A stretch of 64,000 nt of DNA from an uncultured Candidatus Melainabacteria bacterium (GCA_934718135.1 CAKUZW010000002.1:310001-374000); one strand, 5' to 3'. Counted from the first letter of the stretch, positions 23,218 to 32,645 are shown. Numbers and translations: made by a program. Notes: generated by a model not told the origin, from the letters alone.

Positions 23218-26200
23218 TTATATGGCATTCATTTTGCAGAAACTTTTATAACTGCAGAATTTTTCATTCGGACATTTTTGTGGTCTATCGAACTCTAAAT
23301 TGTGAATTCTACCGACAATATCTTTGAATTCTTGTGCAATTTCTTCGCATTCTGCATCTGATATATCTTTTGTCACATGTGATTCTTCCGGAAGTAGAGG
23401 ATATATAAAACAAGTGGAAATATCGGTATTTATCCCAAATTGTTTTTTGAACAAATATTTATAAAAAGCGATTTGATAATAATAATCTGAATGGACACCT
23501 TTTCTTGTTATTCCGTCATTACTTGTGCCTGTTTTGTAATCAAAAATTGAATACGTTCCATCAGGATTTTTATCAATTCTATCAATTGAACCATTGAAAT
23601 TTATTCCAACCTCAGTGTAGTTCAAGGATAATTCTGCTCTTGAATTTAAAGTTTTGGCTTCTGAAATTTCAATAAATTTATCATAATACTTCTCATCAGA
23701 AAAAATATTGTCTTTCCCGCTTTGTTTAAGTGCTTCCGGGTAAGAACAAGGAAGTTCGTCTATACTTTTTGAAAATATTTGAAAAACTTCGTCAACTGCC
23801 GGATATTTTTTATTTTTCATTGCGTATTCGATTGTGTATTGAAAAGCTCTATGAACAGCAAGTCCATAAGTTAAATTATCCTTATCTCCGGAGTCTGATT
23901 TTAACCCTAAAATATAGTTATAAAAATATTGTTTAGGACATTTTCTATACATATTTAAAGAACTTGCGGAGTATGAAGTTTGAAATCTGTTGCGAATAAA
24001 TTCAGCAAACTCTGTTTTATAATCGTAATCGGTTCCAGGTGCTTCAAGTCCTTGAATTTCTGGCTTTGGTGGACAAGTAAATAAGTCAGGATATTCTTCA
24101 AATTTCTCTTTTATTTGTTTTATAAACCAACTTATTTTACCGTCTTTCGTTCCGTTTTCAATTGCGGACAAATAAAGAGAATGTTTTGCTCTTGTCATAC
24201 CAACATAAAGGAGTTTGATATTATCCAAAAACTTTGCTTGATTTTGTTTTTCCAAGCATTCTTCATAAGTCGTTAAGTCTGTTGCCATAGGGATTTTGTC
24301 TTTGTAACTTGAAGAACTGCTTTCCCATTTTTTACTCGTTAATGAAGGCATAAATACATATTCAAATTCTCGTCCTTTTGATGAGTGATAAGTGGAGAGC
24401 TGAATAGCATTTAGAGGTTTATCTTCTTTATCCAGAGGAATTTTTATTCCGCCTTCAATCATTTTGGTTAAGTAATCTACAAACAAAGTAAATGAATTTT
24501 CTCTATTTGGATTTACTGCAAAGTAAGCGTCAGCTTCATCAAGTAATTTCTTTATCCCTTTAACATTTTCGAATTTGTTAATCTTGTCATTCAGATAATA
24601 CTCCAAAATACCGGTTTTGCTACCAATTTCAAGAACCGAATTTGCATAATTTTCTTTTGTAATATATTTACTCAAGTATTCATAAGTTGAAATGAATTTT
24701 TTTAACTTATCTTCTCCATATATTGTTAACGTTTTATTATTCAATAGAGATTTAATATCCTCAGTAACCGTATTAGAATTTGATTTCAATATATTTTCAA
24801 GTCTTACTCTTAATACTTCTTCACTAAGCCCTTTTTCAAGCAAATTTAAAATGTTATCAGTCAAACTTCTATGATGCGATTTGTGTTCACATAAAGTCTT
24901 ATAATCTCTCGGGTCAATATGGAAAGGCTGAGATAACAAATAAGACAACAATTTGTCGGAATAAAGTTCAGGATTTGTTAAAAACTGCATATAAGTAATT
25001 AAGGCATTTACGGCATTTATATCAAAAATATTCTTACCTCCGGTAACTTCAACCTGAATTCCGTTTGCTTTTAAATAGACTTCATAGCCTTTCAATTCTT
25101 CATTTGTACGGGTCAAAATTGAAATTTCAGACAAATTTCTCGGTTTATTTTCCGACTTTAAAATATTTTTTATCTGTTGAACAACAAAATCTCTTTCGTC
25201 TTGTTCTGTTTCAAAACTATAATATTCAACAGGCTTGTTTTTATCATAAACCTTTGAAGTTTTGGGTGAGATAAGATTTTTAGTAATATTTAAATCTGCA
25301 AATTTTTGTTTTGAACAAATTCTCAAATCAATCGGATTTGATTGATACAATTCTTTTTCTTTTTTAGTTTTTGCTTTTTGAGCCATAAAACTGCTAAATT
25401 TGTTTTGCAATTCGGCAATAGCTTGTGAAACATCTAAAACCGTTTGGGTCGAGCGATTGTTTTCATTAAGACAAACAACCTTCACGTCATCTTTAAAATT
25501 ATCTAAAAAGTTTTCGATAGTATCTAAATTTGCACCTTGGAAAGTGTAAATAATTTGGTCATCATCTCCAACCACAAAGATATTTGGGCAATAACGTGCA
25601 AGATTAAAGACAATATCATTTTGTGATTTATTTGTATCTTGATATTCGTCAACTAAAATATATTCGTATTTATATGCAATTTCTTCTAAAAGTGGAGAGT
25701 CTTCATCTTCAAATTTTTCTAAAACAAGGTTAATCATATCGTGAAAATCAATATAATTGTTCTCCCTCATTTTCTTTGTGTAAAGTTCATGAAAACTCCA
25801 CAATTCCTTCATTTGAGAGATTTTCTTTGATAGAGAATCAATTTCTTCTTTTCTTTTTTTAGTAGGTTTTTCATCTTGTGCTATTTGCAATTGTTCAAGA
25901 TGTTTGAGCCACATTGGATTTTGTTCAAGATTAGACAAAAATTCTTCTTTCGTCATCCGATTTTTTTTAATTTCTTCAATACCATCCAAAATATCTTGGC
26001 TGTATTGATAAGGGTTGTTCTTCTCGTTGTTGTACGCAATCGGTTTAATCTCATCTATGCATTCTTTTATAAGTGAGCGTTTGAAAGAATCGGTAATAAT
26101 GTTGAGATTATCAATGTCGAATAGGGTGTTAAATTCTTCCATTATGTTTAAGCAGAACTCGTGGTATGTAAAAACATTAACATCATAGGTTTCACCTATT

Positions 26201-26436
26201 TTTGTTTTCATTTCTCGAGCGGCAGTGTTAGAAAATGTAAGACAAAGGATTTTTTCGGGTTCAATATTTTCGTTTTCTATCATATATTTAATTTTACGAG
26301 TTACCGTAAAAGTTTTACCGGTTCCAGGGCCTGCAATTACTAGATATTTCCCGTTTTTGGTGTTATAAATGCATTCTTTTTGAGCTTTATTTGGCTCCGG
26401 CAACTTTTTACTCTCTTTATCTGACACCTTATCCAT
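23218..26436 (-). CDS. UvrD/PcrA-type DNA helicase with C-terminal Fe-S PD-(D/E)XK nuclease
   Basis: A 1072-residue superfamily 1A helicase fused to a nuclease. Helicase motifs: Walker A AGPGTGKT at residues 35-42, LVDEYQDT (motif II), GDDDQIIYTFQGA (motif III) and LLYVGMTRAKHSLYLS (motif VI). The last about 250 residues form a RecB/AddB-like nuclease: Cys in YRKCPKQYFYN, GSIDRID, DYKTGT and a closing CPNEKFCSYKSFC that completes a four-Cys iron-sulfur cluster. This fits double-strand-break processing, but no AddB or RecC-like partner is adjacent. It could act alone or with a distant partner. A GGAG ribosome site precedes the ATG; it is a single-gene unit. Confidence 0.9.
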   Translation of the reverse strand: MDKVSDKESKKLPEPNKAQKECIYNTKNGKYLVIAGPGTGKTFTVTRKIKYMIENENIEPEKILCLTFSNTAAREMKTKIGETYDVNVFTYHEFCLNIMEEFNTLFDIDNLNIITDSFKRSLIKECIDEIKPIAYNNEKNNPYQYSQDILDGIEEIKKNRMTKEEFLSNLEQNPMWLKHLEQLQIAQDEKPTKKRKEEIDSLSKKISQMKELWSFHELYTKKMRENNYIDFHDMINLVLEKFEDEDSPLLEEIAYKYEYILVDEYQDTNKSQNDIVFNLARYCPNIFVVGDDDQIIYTFQGANLDTIENFLDNFKDDVKVVCLNENNRSTQTVLDVSQAIAELQNKFSSFMAQKAKTKKEKELYQSNPIDLRICSKQKFADLNITKNLISPKTSKVYDKNKPVEYYSFETEQDERDFVVQQIKNILKSENKPRNLSEISILTRTNEELKGYEVYLKANGIQVEVTGGKNIFDINAVNALITYMQFLTNPELYSDKLLSYLLSQPFHIDPRDYKTLCEHKSHHRSLTDNILNLLEKGLSEEVLRVRLENILKSNSNTVTEDIKSLLNNKTLTIYGEDKLKKFISTYEYLSKYITKENYANSVLEIGSKTGILEYYLNDKINKFENVKGIKKLLDEADAYFAVNPNRENSFTLFVDYLTKMIEGGIKIPLDKEDKPLNAIQLSTYHSSKGREFEYVFMPSLTSKKWESSSSSYKDKIPMATDLTTYEECLEKQNQAKFLDNIKLLYVGMTRAKHSLYLSAIENGTKDGKISWFIKQIKEKFEEYPDLFTCPPKPEIQGLEAPGTDYDYKTEFAEFIRNRFQTSYSASSLNMYRKCPKQYFYNYILGLKSDSGDKDNLTYGLAVHRAFQYTIEYAMKNKKYPAVDEVFQIFSKSIDELPCSYPEALKQSGKDNIFSDEKYYDKFIEISEAKTLNSRAELSLNYTEVGINFNGSIDRIDKNPDGTYSIFDYKTGTSNDGITRKGVHSDYYYQIAFYKYLFKKQFGINTDISTCFIYPLLPEESHVTKDISDAECEEIAQEFKDIVGRIHNLEFDRPQKCPNEKFCSYKSFCKMNAI

Positions 26437-26495
26437 TTCCTACTCCGTCATAATAATATCTTGCACTTTTTAGTATAGCATAATTTTATACATTA

Positions 26496-26533
26496 CAAAA
26501 AGTAGCCCTCACCAAAACTGGTAAAGACTACTT
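26496..26533 (-). terminator. Terminator on the tRNA-Thr strand
   Basis: AAGTAG/CTACTT arms with an inner ACC/GGT pair, followed by T5 on the minus strand. It lies about 420 nt past the tRNA 3' end. Confidence 0.6.
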
Positions 26534-26627
26534 AAGACTTCATACAGAGCTTCCGATAGCCTAGCAAACTATCACACTGCAAACTATGCTTATAAAAAAT
26601 ACAAGCGTAGTTATGTTTAACCCAAAA

Positions 26628-26953
26628 GCCGATAAGGGGAATCTACCTTTCTGTTATGCGAGAGATGGAAGCTCGAGTATTACAGAACAGGTATGCAACT
26701 TCATTATGGGCTGAACCCCTGTTTTTCGACCTACGGGAGAAAAATACGGGTGAAGATTCCCTTGATAGATAAATTGCACAAGAAACAAAAGCCGATAAGG
26801 GGAAACTACCTTTCTGTTATGCGAGAGCGGGAAGCTCGAGTATTACAGAATAGGTATGCAACTTCATTATGGGCTGAACCCCTGTTTTTCGACCTACGGG
26901 AGAAAAATACGGGTGATGATTCCCTTGATAGATAAATTACACAAGAAACAAAA
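26628..26953 (-). repeat. Two tandem 163-bp repeats, each carrying the tRNA-Thr 3' end
   Basis: GCCGATAAGGGGAA, the complement of the tRNA 3' end, starts at 26628, 26791 and (within the tRNA) 26954: exactly 163 bp apart each time. The two complete units differ at about seven positions. On the tRNA strand each unit holds a TTCTGT/ACAGAA hairpin with a GAGC/GCTC tip and ends in CCCCTTATCGGC, the tRNA 3' end. The pattern is that of an element added at the tRNA end that rebuilds the site each time. Confidence 0.85.
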
Positions 26954-27025
<72 letters not shown>

Positions 27026-27033
27026 ATTTAGGT

Positions 27034-27471
27034 TTAAATTTCAATACTTCCAACTATTGACAAAATTATAAATACTTTTATAAGTACAATTGACGTTAGA
27101 GCAGCTAAAACAAACCACAACCGAACCCAACGTTCTTGCACTTCATTAAACTGTTCTGGACTTTCCCAAGTTTGAGAATTCCAAGCCCATTTGTTCCCCA
27201 TAAAACCAAACCAAATAGAAATTGCAAGAGGTCCGATTAGAGGGATTAAACACGCAGGAAAATACAAAAGTGTAATATATTTTTTGTGCATTATGCCCCA
27301 AATCCAGTTAAGCAAAAATGCACCCCAGTTAAAATGTTTTAATTCTTTTGGAAGGTCATTTTCTTTAGTTGTGACCCATTCACCGCAAAACTTACATTTT
27401 TTAGCGTCTGAACCAATTTCTGCTCCACAATACGGGCATGCCATAGTTGAATTTGTATTATTCTCGTCCAT
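27034..27471 (-). CDS. Zinc-ribbon membrane protein
   Basis: A 145-residue protein: N-terminal zinc ribbon CPYCGAEIGSDAKKCKFCG (residues about 13-31), then FNWGAFLLNWIWGI and three hydrophobic segments (about 50-70, 72-95, 118-143). This matches small zinc-ribbon inner-membrane proteins that often have an amphipathic FNWGAF...WG start, whose function is unknown. GAGGAG precedes the ATG. The tRNA-Thr gene begins only 8 bp after the stop and may be read from the same transcript. Confidence 0.7.
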   Translation of the reverse strand: MDENNTNSTMACPYCGAEIGSDAKKCKFCGEWVTTKENDLPKELKHFNWGAFLLNWIWGIMHKKYITLLYFPACLIPLIGPLAISIWFGFMGNKWAWNSQTWESPEQFNEVQERWVRLWFVLAALTSIVLIKVFIILSIVGSIEI

Positions 27472-27544
27472 TATCTCTCCTCGTTATTCTAATGATATAA
27501 CTTTGGATTGATGATGTCAACAAAAAGCAGATTTAAGGAAAATT

Positions 27545-28033
27545 TTAATTTAGACCTAGCATGTATTTATTTAAATTCGCAGTATAATTCATCGCATTAA
27601 ACATGGTATTTTGTTTTTGTTCAATATTTGAATATTCGCTTTGCAAAGTTTCAAATTCTTGATTTAAATTATTATTTTTGCCTTGAGAGGATTTGATTTT
27701 AGCAGAAATTTTTCCGAGAATATCTGAGATTGAATCACTTGAAGACACACTGACATCCATTTGACTGGCAAGTGCTTTAGCTTTTGCAATCAATTCAGCT
27801 TCTCCGGTTGTTATTTTTTGAGTGTTAGATGCACTTGGACTCTTGTTAACTTGTTGGAGTTTTTGCTCGATTTTTGTAATAAGAGTTTGGGCTTGCATTT
27901 CAGATGTAATTGTGGAGGGTTCAATTCCAAGTTGCCTTAATTTTCGTTTTGTTTCTTCACTTAGATTTGAACCACCAATACAGCCGAAAAAACTTCCGCC
28001 TCCGGATAAAGATGATATACTATTTACAGACAT
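27545..28033 (-). CDS. Hypothetical coiled-coil protein
   Basis: A 162-residue protein that I do not recognise. An N-terminal Ser/Gly-rich stretch (SISSLSGGGSFFGCIGG) is followed by mostly helical, Gln/Ser-rich sequence with a likely coiled coil at about residues 110-145. No signal peptide or membrane span. AAAGGTGG lies before the ATG. It is alone on the minus strand and divergent from pgk. The style resembles small cytosolic lineage-specific proteins seen elsewhere in the window. Confidence 0.6.
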   Translation of the reverse strand: MSVNSISSLSGGGSFFGCIGGSNLSEETKRKLRQLGIEPSTITSEMQAQTLITKIEQKLQQVNKSPSASNTQKITTGEAELIAKAKALASQMDVSVSSSDSISDILGKISAKIKSSQGKNNNLNQEFETLQSEYSNIEQKQNTMFNAMNYTANLNKYMLGLN

Positions 28034-28173
28034 ATATTGCAGGTACCACCTTTCTACACAAGGTTTTTAATTATTTTATCCCATTTGTCAACATTATTTA
28101 TATCGGATCTAAAACGCAAAAACTTTATAATAAGAACCCGATATTTTTACAGAAATTTACAGAAATTTTGATA

Positions 28174-28202
28174 TTGTTTTAAGTGTATGTTTTTTGTAGA
28201 AT
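28174..28202 (+). promoter_or_regulatory. Promoter of pgk
   Basis: TTGTTT, 17-bp spacer, TAGAAT. The predicted start lies about 25 nt before the pgk ATG, giving a leader that holds the AAGGAGAG ribosome site. Confidence 0.6.
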
Positions 28203-28234
28203 ATCCATGCGGTACTTTAGAAAAGGAGAGATCA

Positions 28235-29437
28235 ATGAAAAAATCTATTAAAGACCTTGGCGATATCAAGGGTAAAAGAGCGTTAGTAAGAGTTGATGTT
28301 AACGTACCTTTAGACGAAAACAAAAACGTTACTGATGACACAAGAATTCAAGCAATTTTACCAACTGTAAAATTCTTAAAAGATAAAGGAGCTAAAATTA
28401 TTTTAATGGCTCACTTAGGCAGACCAAAAGGTGAATGGAACCTAGAATTTTCTCTAGAACCTGTTGCTAAATACTTAGCTAAAGTTTTAGGTGAAGATGT
28501 ATTATTTGTTAAATCACCTGTTGGTGAAGGTGCTGATAAAGAATTAGAAGCACTTAAAGAAGGTCAAGTTGCATTATTAGAAAACATTAGATTCTACAAA
28601 GCTGAAGAAGCTAAAGATGATGATATGACATTTGCAGAAGAACTTGCTAAATTAGGCGATTTCTATGTAAACGATGCTTTCGGTGCTGCTCACAGAAAAC
28701 ACACTTCAACTGCTAAAGTTGCTCATATCTTGAAACCGGCTGTTGCAGGTTTGTTAATGGAAAAAGAAATCAGATGCTTATCTCAAGCTCTTGATAACCC
28801 AACTCGTCCATTCACTGCTGTTGTAGGTGGAGCTAAAGTTTCTTCTAAAATCGGTGTTTTAGAAAACTTAATTGACAAAGTTGATAACCTAATTATCGGT
28901 GGTGGTATGGCTTACACATTCGTTAAAGCAAATGGTGGCAAAATTGGTAACTCAATTTGTGAAGATGACCAAATTGATACAGCTAAAGCTATCGAAAAGA
29001 AAGCTGCTGATAAAGGGGTAAAACTTGTAATGGCAACAGACGTTTTGGCTGCTGATGATTTCTCAGGAAACGGAACAAACAAATTTGTAAAAATCAACGA
29101 AATTCCTGATGGATTTGAAGGTGTAGATGCCGGCCCAGATTCAAGAAAAGCATTTGCTGATGTTATTAAAGAATCAAAAACAATCTTGATGAACGGACCT
29201 GTTGGGGCATTTGAAAATCCTAAATTTGCTGAAGGTACAAAAGCTGTTTTAGAAGCAATTGTTGAAGCTACTAAAAACGGTGCAGTATCTGTTATCGGTG
29301 GTGGAGATTCAGTTTCAGCAGCTAAAAAATTCTGCAAAGCTGAAGATTTCACTCACGTTTCAACAGGTGGCGGAGCTTCATTAGAATTCATCGAAGGTAA
29401 AGTATTACCAGGCGTTGCAGCTTTAGATGAAGCATAA
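28235..29437 (+). CDS. pgk: Phosphoglycerate kinase
   Basis: A 400-residue glycolytic enzyme that makes ATP from 1,3-bisphosphoglycerate and ADP. Typical blocks: VDVNVPLDE, LMAHLGRPKG, LLENIRFYKAEE, FVNDAFG-type VNDAFGAAHR, VGGAKVSSKIGVLENL, GGGMAYTF, LMNGPVGAFE and the nucleotide-binding IGGGDSVSA with STGGGASLEF. Length is normal. The ATG at 28235 fits an AAGGAGAG ribosome site; upstream in-frame codons from 28187 lie in the leader. Third positions favour A/T less strictly than in neighbours, as expected for a highly expressed gene. It ends in its own strong terminator. Confidence 0.97.
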   Translation: MKKSIKDLGDIKGKRALVRVDVNVPLDENKNVTDDTRIQAILPTVKFLKDKGAKIILMAHLGRPKGEWNLEFSLEPVAKYLAKVLGEDVLFVKSPVGEGADKELEALKEGQVALLENIRFYKAEEAKDDDMTFAEELAKLGDFYVNDAFGAAHRKHTSTAKVAHILKPAVAGLLMEKEIRCLSQALDNPTRPFTAVVGGAKVSSKIGVLENLIDKVDNLIIGGGMAYTFVKANGGKIGNSICEDDQIDTAKAIEKKAADKGVKLVMATDVLAADDFSGNGTNKFVKINEIPDGFEGVDAGPDSRKAFADVIKESKTILMNGPVGAFENPKFAEGTKAVLEAIVEATKNGAVSVIGGGDSVSAAKKFCKAEDFTHVSTGGGASLEFIEGKVLPGVAALDEA

Positions 29438-29461
29438 TTGAAGTATTAAATATTTCAAATT

Positions 29462-29495
29462 AAAACAGGCGGAATTTAACAATTCCGCCTGTTTT
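29462..29495 (+). terminator. Intrinsic terminator of pgk
   Basis: Perfect 15-bp inverted repeat (AAAACAGGCGGAATT arm) with a TAAC loop, ending in T6; 25 bp after the pgk stop. Confidence 0.92.
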
Positions 29496-29510
29496 TTATG
29501 CATAAACTAA

Positions 29511-29603
29511 TGGATAAGTTCGTTATGAAAGTAAGGTCTTTACGTTTTTATTACTACCCCTTACAGGGTGAGAGGGTAAGAAAAACGGTAAAGAACTTAT
29601 CCA
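29511..29603. repeat. Large imperfect stem-loop between pgk and the sensor kinase
   Basis: TGGATAAGTTC (29511-29521) pairs with GAACTTATCCA (29593-29603), and TCTTTACGTTTTT (29537-29549) with AAAAACGGTAAAGA (29581-29594). The words ATAAGTTCGTTA and GTAAAGAACTTAT recur in the prepilin repeat blocks, so this is probably another copy of that dispersed family. Confidence 0.65.
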
Positions 29604-29624
29604 CTTTAAGAAAGATTTACTTAT

Positions 29625-29652
29625 TTGCCAAATAAAATAGTCATCTTACAAT
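29625..29652 (+). promoter_or_regulatory. Promoter for leaderless sensor kinase gene
   Basis: TTGCCA, 16-bp spacer, TACAAT; the -10 ends 6 nt before the ATG at 29659, with no ribosome site. Confidence 0.7.
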
Positions 29653-29658
29653 ATTAGT

Positions 29659-31377
29659 ATGGGGAATATATTACTGATATCAGAAAACAATTTAATAATT
29701 TCTAAATATAAAAATTTGTTTGGCAACAGATTTTATAATTTCAACTCTTGCTGTACTGCAACGTCAGTTTTCGATTTGGTTGAAATTGAACCGCCGGATG
29801 TTTTTATTATTGATGACAAGATTGAGATGCTTAATCCGCTATTAACAATAAAAAAAATAAAATCTAAGCTTGAAAATGCTCAAATTATTTTGTTGACGGA
29901 TGGAATTTCGGTTGATGGAGAACTTTCAAAAATTGTCAGCGGATTTATTTTGGAGAGTTTTTCTGATAGTTTAATTGTTTCGACAATAAATACGCACCTT
30001 AAAACTAAAGAGAATTTGGATAAACTGTCAGGAAAAAATAAAGATTTGGCGGATAGTTTGTATAAGTTGAATGTGTTATATAACACGAGTTCACAATTTG
30101 CGGGAACTCTTGATATTAAAGAACTTATAAATTATATGATTGAAGGACTCGACAAATCTTTGAGCTTTGATTTGACTTGTACAATATCGTTTGGGTTTGA
30201 ACACGAGCCGGTTTTGCTTATAAATTCGTTGTATGATATTTCAGAAGAACTTTTGAGTGCATTGAAGCTTCGTGCAATTCTGAATTACAAATCTTTGTTT
30301 GAAAATAGAAATATTCCGTTCGATATTGATGATAAAAATTTAAAAATTATAAAAAATATCAAAAATCCGAATAACAAGTTCACATTTACAATTTTTCAAT
30401 ATGATAATATGTTCGCACCGATTGATTTGGGGGATAATTTCTTTGGTTGTATCGAGATTTTTAAGGAAAAACCTTTCACATCAGACGATTCAGCGTATTT
30501 CCAAACTATTGTGCAACAAGTTTCTTTGCCTTTAAAAAGTGCAGGATTGTATAAGGAAATTATTGAAAAAAATGAAGAACTCGAAAAACTTGAAAGAGTA
30601 AAATCTGAATTCATTTCGATTGTTTCTCACGAACTTAGAACCCCTCTTACTCCGATAAAAAATGCGTTGGCAATTTTGTCTAGCGGAAGATGTGGGGTGT
30701 TGGGTGAAAACGCAGTTAAATTCATTGATATGGCAAAAAGGAATGTTGAAAATTTAACAAGTATTATCAACGATATTTTGGATATTAATAAAATTGAAGC
30801 GGGCAAAATGGATTTCAAATATCGAACAATGAACATTCATTCTGTTATTGAAAATGTTAAAAATAATTTTGATTGCGTTGCTAAAGAACATGAAATTGTT
30901 CTAAGAACGGAAGAACAAGAGAATTTGCCGGATATTTACGCAGATTCTCAACGTCTTGGTCAAGTTTTGACAAACCTTGTCTCTAATGCAATAAAATTCA
31001 CTCCGACAGGTAAAAATATCACAATCAAATCAGAATTAAAGAATGCTGATAATATTTCTACAAATTCTTATTTTGAAAATGAAATTAAGCAATTGAAAGG
31101 AAATTATATTGTTGTCAGCGTAATTGATGAAGGTATTGGGATTAAGGAAGATAACTTGTTGAAAGCGTTTGATAAGTTTACTCAGATTGAAAACAGTTTG
31201 TCAAGAAAAGTCGGTGGAACAGGTTTGGGACTTCCTATTGCAAAACAGTTGGTTAAAGCTCATAGAGGAGCAATTTGGTGTGACAGTGCGGAAGATAAAG
31301 GTTCAACTTTCCACTTTGCACTACCTGTGAGTGTAGAAAATATCGAAGGTAAAACCATACAGAAAGAACTTTTATAA
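29659..31377 (+). CDS. Sensor histidine kinase with receiver-like and GAF-like domains
   Basis: A 572-residue cytosolic kinase. The N-terminal domain (about 1-115) looks like a response-regulator receiver (PPDVFIIDDKIEML, then IILLTDG). A GAF-like middle (about 140-300) and a short coiled coil lead to the dimerisation helix with acceptor His324 in SIVSHELRTPLTPI. The ATPase domain has TNLVSNAIKFTP (N-box), DEGIGI (G1) and GGTGLGLPIAKQL (G2), all intact. No cognate response regulator is adjacent. Signal and output unknown. It is followed by dxr after 21 bp and may be co-transcribed with it, though a functional link is not obvious. Confidence 0.88.
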   Translation: MGNILLISENNLIISKYKNLFGNRFYNFNSCCTATSVFDLVEIEPPDVFIIDDKIEMLNPLLTIKKIKSKLENAQIILLTDGISVDGELSKIVSGFILESFSDSLIVSTINTHLKTKENLDKLSGKNKDLADSLYKLNVLYNTSSQFAGTLDIKELINYMIEGLDKSLSFDLTCTISFGFEHEPVLLINSLYDISEELLSALKLRAILNYKSLFENRNIPFDIDDKNLKIIKNIKNPNNKFTFTIFQYDNMFAPIDLGDNFFGCIEIFKEKPFTSDDSAYFQTIVQQVSLPLKSAGLYKEIIEKNEELEKLERVKSEFISIVSHELRTPLTPIKNALAILSSGRCGVLGENAVKFIDMAKRNVENLTSIINDILDINKIEAGKMDFKYRTMNIHSVIENVKNNFDCVAKEHEIVLRTEEQENLPDIYADSQRLGQVLTNLVSNAIKFTPTGKNITIKSELKNADNISTNSYFENEIKQLKGNYIVVSVIDEGIGIKEDNLLKAFDKFTQIENSLSRKVGGTGLGLPIAKQLVKAHRGAIWCDSAEDKGSTFHFALPVSVENIEGKTIQKELL

Positions 31378-31398
31378 TAAAAAAAATAAAGGATAATA

Positions 31399-32541
31399 AT
31401 GAACAGTAAAAGAAGAATAAGTATATTAGGTTCAACAGGTTCAATTGGGACACAAGCACTTGAAGTGATTGAAAAACTTCAGGATAAGTTTGAAATAATT
31501 GCACTGTCAGGTGGCGGAAATGTTGAACTTTTAATACAACAGGCACTAAAATTTAAGCCAAAATATATTTGTATAGGCAAACCTACTAATGAGAAGATTG
31601 AAATTCCGAATGTAAAAGTTCTTTATGGAGCGGAAGGGTTAGAAGAAATTTGTTCTAATAAAGAAAATGATATAATTTTAGTTTCTGTTTCGGGGAAAAT
31701 CGGCTTAAAGCCTACACTTAAAGCTATTGAAAATGGAATTGATATTGCACTTGCAAATAAAGAAACACTTGTTATGGCAGGTGATATTGTTATGCAAAAG
31801 GCAAAAGAAAAGGGTGTTAAAATTATCCCCGTAGATAGTGAACACTGTGCAATTCACCAATGTATCAAAGATATTTCACAAGTTGATAAACTCATAATTA
31901 CTGCAAGCGGGGGACCATTTTTGCATAAAACTGTCGAAGATATGAAAAATGCAACTGTCGCTCAAGCTCTAGCTCATCCACGTTGGAATATGGGCAGAAA
32001 GATTACCGTAGATTCTGCTACTTTGATGAATAAAGGGTTAGAAATCATTGAGGCTCATCATTTATTCAATATGCCTTATGAAAAAATTGATGTTGTTGTT
32101 CACCCGCAAAGTGTTGTCCATTCTGCGATTGAGTATGTTGATGGGAGTGTAATTGCTCAATTAGGTTTACCTAGTATGCATATTCCTATTCAATACGCAA
32201 TCACTTATCCTGAACGATTTGAGGGGATAAAATCTAAAAGTTTTAGTTTTTCAGAAATTGCAAGATTAGATTTTGAAAAACCTGATTTTGAAAAATTTCC
32301 GAGTGTAAAACTTGCATATTTTGCAGGCAAAACGGGTGGTAGTGCAACAGTTTGTCTTAATGCTGCTAATGAAGAAGCTGTATTTGCATTTTTGCAAGAC
32401 AAAATAAGACTTTATGATATCTATCAAATTACTGAAAAAATGATGAACTCTCATACGGTTGTTAAAAATCCATCAATTGATGAAATTTTTGACATTGATA
32501 ATGAGGTGAGAATTAAAACAAAAGAAATGCTAAAAATTTAG
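31399..32541 (+). CDS. dxr: 1-deoxy-D-xylulose 5-phosphate reductoisomerase
   Basis: A 380-residue NADPH-dependent enzyme of the MEP isoprenoid pathway; it converts DXP to 2-C-methylerythritol 4-phosphate. Signatures: nucleotide-binding ILGSTGSIGTQAL at residues about 9-21, LANKETLVMAG, the metal/substrate motif VDSEHCAIHQ, TASGGPF, HPRWNMGRKITVDSATLMNKGLE (in part) and NAANEEAV near the end. Length normal. It follows the sensor kinase by 21 bp with AAAGGATAAT as ribosome site. In many bacteria rseP or cdsA follows; here the capsid cluster does. Confidence 0.97.
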   Translation: MNSKRRISILGSTGSIGTQALEVIEKLQDKFEIIALSGGGNVELLIQQALKFKPKYICIGKPTNEKIEIPNVKVLYGAEGLEEICSNKENDIILVSVSGKIGLKPTLKAIENGIDIALANKETLVMAGDIVMQKAKEKGVKIIPVDSEHCAIHQCIKDISQVDKLIITASGGPFLHKTVEDMKNATVAQALAHPRWNMGRKITVDSATLMNKGLEIIEAHHLFNMPYEKIDVVVHPQSVVHSAIEYVDGSVIAQLGLPSMHIPIQYAITYPERFEGIKSKSFSFSEIARLDFEKPDFEKFPSVKLAYFAGKTGGSATVCLNAANEEAVFAFLQDKIRLYDIYQITEKMMNSHTVVKNPSIDEIFDIDNEVRIKTKEMLKI

Positions 32542-32600
32542 AATAAATTAAAGACTTTTGGCACATTCTTTTGAATACTTGAATATCCCCAATCGGGTAT

Positions 32601-32645
32601 CCGTATTTTTACGTACGTAAAACTGCGGACTTTATTTTTTTTCAA
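32601..32645 (+). terminator. Terminator of dxr built on a TTTTACGTACGTAAAA palindrome
   Basis: A 28-bp near-perfect palindrome (CCG ... CGG with the 16-bp perfect core at 32607-32622) followed by ACTTTATTTTTTTT. The 60-bp distance to the dxr stop fits a terminator. The symmetric core could also be a protein site. Confidence 0.6.

Larger units (their letters stand above)
26437..26953. other. Gene-free region downstream of tRNA-Thr
   Basis: It contains two 163-bp tandem repeats (26628-26953), an imperfect hairpin (AACTATGCTT/AAGCGTAGTT, near 26582-26612) and a leftward terminator (26496-26533). An 80-codon open frame on the plus strand spans the repeats but only because both copies are free of stops in that frame; it has no ribosome site. 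If the tRNA transcript is not cut early it would run through all of this. Confidence 0.65.

Noticed and set aside
26693..26935. 80-codon open frame on the plus strand
   Set aside because: It spans the 163-bp tandem repeats, has no ribosome site and would be antisense to the tRNA-linked transcript; it is open only because the repeat lacks stops in that frame.
26628..26953. CRISPR array
   Set aside because: Repeat unit is 163 bp, only two copies, no spacers and no cas genes.
32607..32622. TTTTACGTACGTAAAA as an operator for the capsid cluster
   Set aside because: It is followed by a T run just after dxr and fits a terminator better; operator function remains possible but unsupported.
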